In this document: in pieces, positions 58,561 to 64,000 of the stretch | How the letters are laid out: each line of letters opens with the position of its first letter | Numbering within the stretch: the stretch's first letter is position 1 | DNA from: Micractinium sp. NFX-FRZ | Lineage: Eukaryota; Chlorophyta; Trebouxiophyceae; Chlorellales; Chlorellaceae | DNA length: 64,000 nt | Assembly: GCA_029339195.1 (NCBI GenBank) | Contig: JAPTJF010000203.1 | Span: forward strand, 39,230 to 103,229 | Direction of reading: 5' to 3' | Notes under the pieces: model-generated | What the model was told of the DNA's origin: nothing | The model's database searches: none | The model's input: only the letters and a program-made list of their open reading frames with translations | Program-made: the position numbers and the translations under genes

Positions 58561-59971
58561 ATGGCAGACGAGGAGTGGCAAGTCGCAGGTGGCAGGCGGA
58601 AGCGGAATGGGGGAGGCGCAGCAAACTCAGGTAGGCGTATATGCTTAGTGAACACTGCAGGACTGCCGACCTCGCCTCCCAGCGCCGACATGCGTCTTGG
58701 TTTCGCCGTCTTTGTGCTCGCAGGCCGCCCTCATGGCGCCCACGCATCTGTAGCGGCGCCCAACATGCCATCGCTGCCGCCCACGGAGCGCCAAATCGCT
58801 CGCTGCTGCGCGCAGCTGGACGACGCGGCCGCTGAGCTGGCGGCGTCGCCATTCTGGGCGCACCTCCTGCAGCAGCTTCAAACCGCGCTGCCGTCTCACT
58901 GCTCCGTGCCGCACCTCGCCCACATGGTCATTTACGGGCTTGGGTCTTTGGAGCAGCCGGGAGCCACGCACATTCGCTACCAGCTGGCCGCTGCCAAGCT
59001 CCTGGCAGCGCTGCTCCCGTTGGCGGCGGCTGCCGAGGCATTCGACCCTGTCTTCACGTGCCTAGATCGAGCTGCACTGGCGCACTGTGGCATACAGGTG
59101 CGGGGAGGAGTTGAGCAGTGGCATGGCGGGTGCGGCAGGCGTATGGCAGCACATGGAGAGGGGGGATTCTATGTGACACGTGCACCCATGCTCCTGGCGC
59201 CGTGCACTGCACGTCAGGCACGGCATAAGCTCAAACTTGCCTGGGCCAAGTAGCAACAGCCACACCTGGCTGCCCGGCCTTCCCTGCCCTGCTTCCGCCC
59301 ATCCATCCAGCCCACATGCAAATTCAGCATCTACTTGCCTTCAGCCCAGCACCCACGTGCCACCCCCTCTTTCCCTGCCCCGCCAGGTCTCAACATGGTC
59401 ACGCCCACCGTTGTCCGCCCTCAAGCGCACATGCATGGCTTTCAGGAACCACTCATGCCCACCCACTCTGCTCTTGCAGATCATCCCTCACGACGAGCGT
59501 GGCCGCCGCCTGGCGCACGCCCCCACCCTCTTTTTCATGCCGCACTGCGAGGCAGCGCTGACAGACGCCCTGCTGGCAGCCAACCTGGCAGCTGGCACGC
59601 TGCCCAATGTGGTCATCCTGGGAAACCGCTTCTCTGGCTACCAGATCAGCTGGTCGCTGCCCCACCGGGCGCAGCAGGCGCAGCACGCGCAGCGACGAGC
59701 CGCGGAGCCAGCTGGGCAGGGCGGCAAGGGCGGCGGCGGCAGCGGCGACAGCTGGGGCGACGGTGCAGAGGAGCGTGCTGCCCTGGAGCGGCCAGACACG
59801 ATGCTGCGCTTGTGCAGCTGCCAAGCGGTGCAGGAGGTTGCTGTGAGTGAGTGCCGCTTCCCTGTGGCCTCTGCTTTCAATGACCTGGGCCTGCAATGGT
59901 TTGCATCCGACTGGTTGACCCGCTTGGAGGCGCATGCGCAGCGCCCCATCAGCGTGCCTCTTGTAAGCTAA
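58561..59971 (+). CDS. SRR1: SRR1-domain protein
   Basis: Homologue of SENSITIVITY TO RED LIGHT REDUCED 1, a plant factor in phytochrome-B signalling and clock function; the biochemical activity is unknown. Exons: 58561-58630, 58724-59097 and 59480-59971, about 310 residues. Domain blocks: MVIYGLGSLEQPGATHIRYQ (58924-58983), FDPVFTCLD, then APTLFFMPHCEAAL and VVILGNRFSGYQ in exon 3. A Gly/Ala-rich insert (about 59690-59780) interrupts the domain end. The first exon is short and basic (MADEEWQVAGGRRKRNGGG), like the N-terminus of plant SRR1 proteins. TAA is at 59969. It lies on the same strand as the WDR18 gene. Confidence 0.83.
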
Positions 59972-60551
59972 AGCTGACGCGGCACACTAGTTACGTGGAG
60001 CTGTGCGCTTGTTGAACAGAGGCCCTTTAGATTGTAAACGTGCTCACTCTAACAGCTGCAGAGGAAGTACAGTGACCTGATCCAACAGTACCCTGCGCCA
60101 GCTCAATACTGCGTATCGTTTACATAATCACAGGCAGAGCCAATCAGGGTTGAATATCCGAGGTCAGAGGAGTGGGTCCTGCATCAGCCACATGTCCGGC
60201 AGTCACTAATGAGAACTCAGCGCGTCACTGGTCATGCTGCAGCAGTGCTCAAGCAATATCAGTGCTTTCAGGGGCGGTGTGCCCTCCCCACTACAAGTAT
60301 AAACTAAGCAAGTCAGATGCCAGCTGTGGTTCATTTACCAGCCCAGCCTGACATCTTGTTTTTGATCAAGTGCCTAGGTGATAATATTTCATGCCTCCAG
60401 CAGCTTGCCTGCCGGACAGGCGAATGAGGTGAACCCATGCGGTCTGTGGGTTCGCTTCTCTGGCAAGGTGGCTACTTGAGTGCAGCTATGCCAGGCAACC
60501 GCGGGTGCGGGTCTGCCGCTGTTGCGGGGCGGCTGCACCGGAGCGCTCGTC
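59972..60551. other. Intergenic between convergent SRR1 and phosphatase genes
   Basis: The lowest-GC part of the window's right arm, with no exons. A TTACA (TGTAA on the - strand) at 60120-60124 could serve the minus-strand phosphatase gene. Confidence 0.5.
60120..60124 (-). terminator. Candidate TGTAA polyadenylation signal for the phosphatase gene
   Basis: TGTAA on the minus strand, about 430 bp beyond the stop at 60552. Confidence 0.35.
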
Positions 60552-63500
60552 TCACTGGGTTGCCGTGGACGTGGTGCTGCGCTGGCCTGTGAGGTAGTTC
60601 CGAATGCGCTGCACGGAGGGTGCAGAGTGCTCCGGGCCCTCGCTGGGCACCGCCACCTGTACAGCAAGGGAAGCGCAGCACAGGACCAAAACACGCGTTA
60701 AATGCGCATGCAGGCACCGCTGGCAGCTGAGCGCAGCCTGGGGGCTGGCCGAGCTGCATGTAGCACCCATGCCCCCTCAACCTGCACTCCGTCCACCACA
60801 CACACCGTATCCGTCCTCTTCAAAACCGCCCCACCCCTGAAGGAAGATGCCCCCTCACCGTCAGTTTGCTTGGGCGCATGTCCAGGAGCTGTGGGTCCAG
60901 CCCGTCTGCATCATTGGCAGAGGCGGTGTACCGCGGCCCAATGATGCCGGAGGTGGCTGCGCTGCTGGCGGTCAGGTTGATGATGCGGCTGCTGCTGTTG
61001 CCGGGCTTGCTGGGGGTGAAGTGCTGGTGCGCCTGGTGCTGCTGTATGTACTGCTGCAGGTACCCCGCTTGCCGCAGGTGGGAGTGCCCCTGCTCTGTCT
61101 GCTGCTGCTGCGGCTGGGGGTCGGCGGTGCCAGGCGCGGCGCCAATGCTGCCACTGTCGGTTGCTGCTGCCTGCCACTGGGACGCCCCGGCCAGTGACTT
61201 CCCAAAAACGCTTTCCAGCCAGTCCCGCTGCCGTGCAGCAGAGGCAGGAGAGGCGGGGATGCCCACTGGGGCAGCAGCAACTGCAGCGGTGGCAGCAGCA
61301 GCTGCGGTGCGGGGCTGCAGGCCCGCTGCCTGCAGGGCGGCCGACAGCGCCGATGCTGCCGACTGTACCGCGCCGCTGGGGCCGCCGCTGCCGGGCCCCG
61401 CTTGCTTGGCAGCACGGATGGCATCCTTGCGCTGCTGGTTCACGGGCACAGCAGGCAGAGCAGGGGCCTTGTCAATGTCCATCTCAGCAGCTGAGCTGGC
61501 AGCTGAGGTGGCCGTCGGAGCGGGAGCCGCCACCTTGGCAGCAGCTGGCGATGCTGACGCGGGGCGGGCAGAGCCGGGGCGCAGGATGACGTCATCCAGA
61601 ACGATGGAGGGGTCCCGTGGGTAGGCCACACCCCGGATGCTGGGCGGGTCGGGGAGCAGGCGCTTGACCTGGAGCACGGGAGGAGGGGAGGAAGGGACAG
61701 CGTGCGCAGGCAGCGGTGAGCCACGGCAGTTTTCAGCTCAGCATGCTTGCGAGCCAGTGCAATTGTGCGGCAAATCATGAACGCCAACGCTGCAACTTGT
61801 TGCCACCAGCCAGCCAAGGGCACCCGCTGCTGCGCGCACCTGTGCCACCTGCGGCGAGGTCTGTGGCGAGCGCACGCCCTGCGGGAACTTGCGGCTGTCG
61901 TGGAATGCCTGCGCAGCATGGTGTCGTGTGGAGAAACATGAAGTAAAGAATCATGACGTGATAAGCGCATAGCTTAGTGAAGGCAATGCGGGCTGTGCAG
62001 CGCAAACTTGCCCTTGCATTTTGGACTTTCAGGGCCGGCATGGTGGTTGCCTGGCAGCGCCTACCTGTGTGAAGCGCAGCGCCGACGCGCAGGTGATGCC
62101 GTACAGGCGCCCCAGCATCGTCGCAATCAGGGTGCCCGTGCGCCCGTGCCCGCCCCAGCTGCGGTGGGCAAGGTGCAACGTGCGGAAGCAGCAGCTCAGA
62201 GCCAGGCCGCCAAATGGTTTTGGCAGCTGGTTGGCTGCCCACCTTTGCTTTGGCTCACTGCAACTGGATTGCAGCCTCACAATTGCACCACGCATTGCGC
62301 CAGCGCCCCAACCTGCATCAAGCTGCCCATGCCCCGCACACGCCCAGCACCCACCAGTGCACGTAGAGGCGCTCCCCCCGCAGGATGCGGGCGCAGCAGT
62401 CGTCCGCCAGGCGGGACATGGCCAGGTCGCTGGTCACGCTGCCGTCGATGATGGGCAGGTGCAAAAAGTCCAGCTTGTCCTGGGGGGGAGAGGCGGGTAC
62501 GACAGGTGTAGGCGGTTGAGTTGGGAGTGGGAGGGAGCAGCAGGTGACAACCAGGGCAGCCGGCATAGGCTGGGCGGCAATGGAGCCTTGGCAGCAGCCA
62601 CCAAGCAAGGAGAGCCTCACGGCAGGCAGCATCCTTACATGGTGCCAGCGCCAGCACCCAGCCAACCAGCGTGCGTGTCTTCCCCAAGGAACGGTTGCCC
62701 TGCACGCATACGAACACACACACACACACACCTGCAGGATGCGGCGGCTGCCCGTCTCCCGCGCCTTGATCAGCAGCTTCTGTGCGTCCTTGATGTACGG
62801 GCGCAGCCCCTGCCCTGACCGCCACGCTGCCTCGGGCGTGTGCAGGCTGAACTCGGCCTGCAGCGGGGCAGGCAGGCAACACGTCTGATGTCATATCAGG
62901 CCTTCCAGTGTTGGCTGACGAGCAGGCAACGCGCTGTGCACTTGCGCACAACCCTGCTGTGCTCTGGCAGCCCGGCCAGAGGGCGCCCAGCACCCCGACC
63001 GCTCAGCGCACTCCCCACTTTGGGACTCTCCCCAACCAGGCCCCACCTGTAGACAGACAAACGTGTTGACACCCAGCTCCAGCAGCGTGGTGAGGATGCG
63101 CTCTGTCTCGGCATCGTCCAGGGAGGCGGGGTAGGCGCCTGGGAAGGGAGCAGGGTGCGGGGTGCGGGAATTGGGATACGGGCGGTTGGTGTCAGTTGGG
63201 TGCTGCCAAGGGAGGTTTGCTGCTGCTGCTGCTGCTGCTGTGCGTGCGGCTGGTTCCTGAGCTTACAGATGTGCAAATCATGCCATCTGATATTGCATTC
63301 TGCCTTGGGCGCAGGCAGTGGAGTGGGCATGCCTCACCTGCCAGGAGGCGGCCCCGCAGCACCCAGTTGCTCCAAGGCGTGGGTCCCCTCCAGTCTGGGC
63401 AGGGCAGCGGCGGCAGCGGCGCGAGGCCATAGTCGTGTGCGGGTGCACCCTCGGCGGCAGCCGTCTGATATTGCACCTGCAGCGTGCCAGTCGGGGCAGG

Positions 63501-63670
63501 GCAGCGGCGGCAGCGGCGTGAGGCCGTAGTCGTGTGCGGGTGCGCCCTCGGCGGCAGCCGTCTGATATTGCACCTGCAGCGTGCCAGAAAGTGGGATATA
63601 TGGGCACAGACAAGCCAGGACGGCGTGGGGCAAGCAGGGGCAGGCGGCGGCGACGGCAGCAGCTCACCAT
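60552..63670 (-). CDS. Dual-specificity/tyrosine phosphatase with long C-terminal extension
   Basis: Minus-strand exons in phase: 63338-63476, 63047-63138, 62732-62857, 62355-62479, 62065-62158, 61840-61908, 60859-61668 and 60552-60656. These follow a probable ATG at 63668-63670 immediately before a donor. The product is about 520 residues. The catalytic motif HCWGGHGRTGTL is assembled across the 62355/62158 junction and fits HCx5R(S/T), with Cys as nucleophile and Arg binding phosphate. LHLPIIDGSVTSD upstream would supply the general-acid loop, and LLAGAYPASLDD with LGVNTFVCLQ matches the start of DSP folds. The 270-residue penultimate exon is Ala/Gln/Ser-rich and probably disordered, with a helical DWLESVFGK patch. 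The substrate is unknown. A 97-bp duplication lies at the first large exon. Confidence 0.78.
63380..63573 (-). repeat. 97-bp tandem duplication including a splice acceptor
   Basis: Segments ending at 63476 and 63573 are nearly identical and each contains the acceptor plus the first 80 or so bases of the exon beginning VQYQTAAAEG. Reading through both copies shifts frame, so only the inner acceptor (63477-63478) gives an open product. Confidence 0.85.
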
Positions 63671-64000
63671 TGTGGCCGCCTTGGAGACGCTGCGCCACTC
63701 TACACACCCTCACACACTCCCCAATGCAGGATGTGCTAGCGTTGGCGGGTCGCTTCGGAGCACCGTGGCGAAGGAGTGGTTGGCGCGACACTGTTGACTG
63801 TCTTGGAGGAGCTGCCCGGCTCTCAAAAGCAGCCCAACAGGGACTCCGTCAAGATGCAGAAAGAGCGATGTGTGCAACCATGGGCGGGCGCCTTGAGGCT
63901 GCCGCAAGCAAAGCATGCAAAGCAGGGGCCCCGTCAGGTCAGCTAAGCGTTACCCCTGCCAAACGGCGACAAGGTATGGTCCCCCGGCCTCAATTCTGCA
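63671..64000. other. Upstream side of the phosphatase gene
   Basis: A minus-strand open stretch encoding up to 68 residues (63710-63916) shows no family resemblance. It may be 5' UTR, promoter, or an upstream exon cut by the window end. Confidence 0.3.

Noticed and set aside
60866..61624. 252-codon + strand frame opposite the phosphatase C-terminal exon
   Set aside because: It is the complement of an Ala-rich coding exon; the minus strand has phase-consistent exons on both sides.
1..64000. tRNA or rRNA genes
   Set aside because: No cloverleaf-like segment with A/B box pattern and no rRNA core motif was noticed. A covariance-model scan was not possible here.

Overview
The window is nuclear DNA of a GC-rich, intron-dense unicellular green alga. 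A Chlorella-like trebouxiophyte fits best. The grounds are: genes cut into many small exons by short GT...AG introns with C/T-rich acceptors; plant-type gene architectures (a CBP/p300-type acetyltransferase with two TAZ fingers and no bromodomain, an SRR1 protein, a GT61 glycosyltransferase, a starch-binding plastid protein); TGTAA motifs downstream of some stops; and a short interstitial TTTAGGG-like telomere tract. The species assignment is inference.

Layout. 1-11254 (+): 3' part of a HAC-type histone acetyltransferase, in about 25 exons. 12539-13507 (+): an orphan ORF of unusual composition. 13904-17859 (+): a membrane-anchored histidine-acid-phosphatase-like protein with an altered catalytic HD motif. 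18521-20747 (+): a CBM20 plastid protein with a C-terminal membrane anchor. 22018-23041: an orphan C-terminus of a TauD/TfdA dioxygenase (+) beside two weak minus-strand exons. 23730-24690: a 52-bp minisatellite. 24976-29270 (-): GT61 glycosyltransferase. 32145-37545 (+): a secreted Pro-rich plus Cys-rich protein. 38222-40515 (-): an alpha/beta hydrolase with a complete triad. 43019-52893 (-): a large secreted Cys-rich protein with ephrin-receptor-like modules. 55730-58366 (+): a WDR18/Ipi3 homologue. 58561-59971 (+): an SRR1-domain protein. 60552-63670 (-): a dual-specificity/tyrosine phosphatase with a CX5R active site. The genes do not form an operon or an obvious pathway cluster. Chromatin, ribosome biogenesis, signalling, cell-surface and plastid functions are mixed, as expected for a nuclear chromosome.

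The most unusual signal is not a gene. In at least eight unrelated genes, introns carry short (about 25-100 bp) degenerate copies of the neighbouring exon end, usually with its splice junction ('exon-end echoes'). Several copies differ from the true exon mainly at synonymous positions. Other points of interest are the frame-cycling minisatellite, split-cysteine exon boundaries in the giant Cys-rich gene, a GC-AG intron in the WDR18 gene, and the interstitial telomeric tract.

All exon boundaries were placed by eye from GT/AG sites, reading phase and family resemblance. Terminal exons and starts are the least certain.
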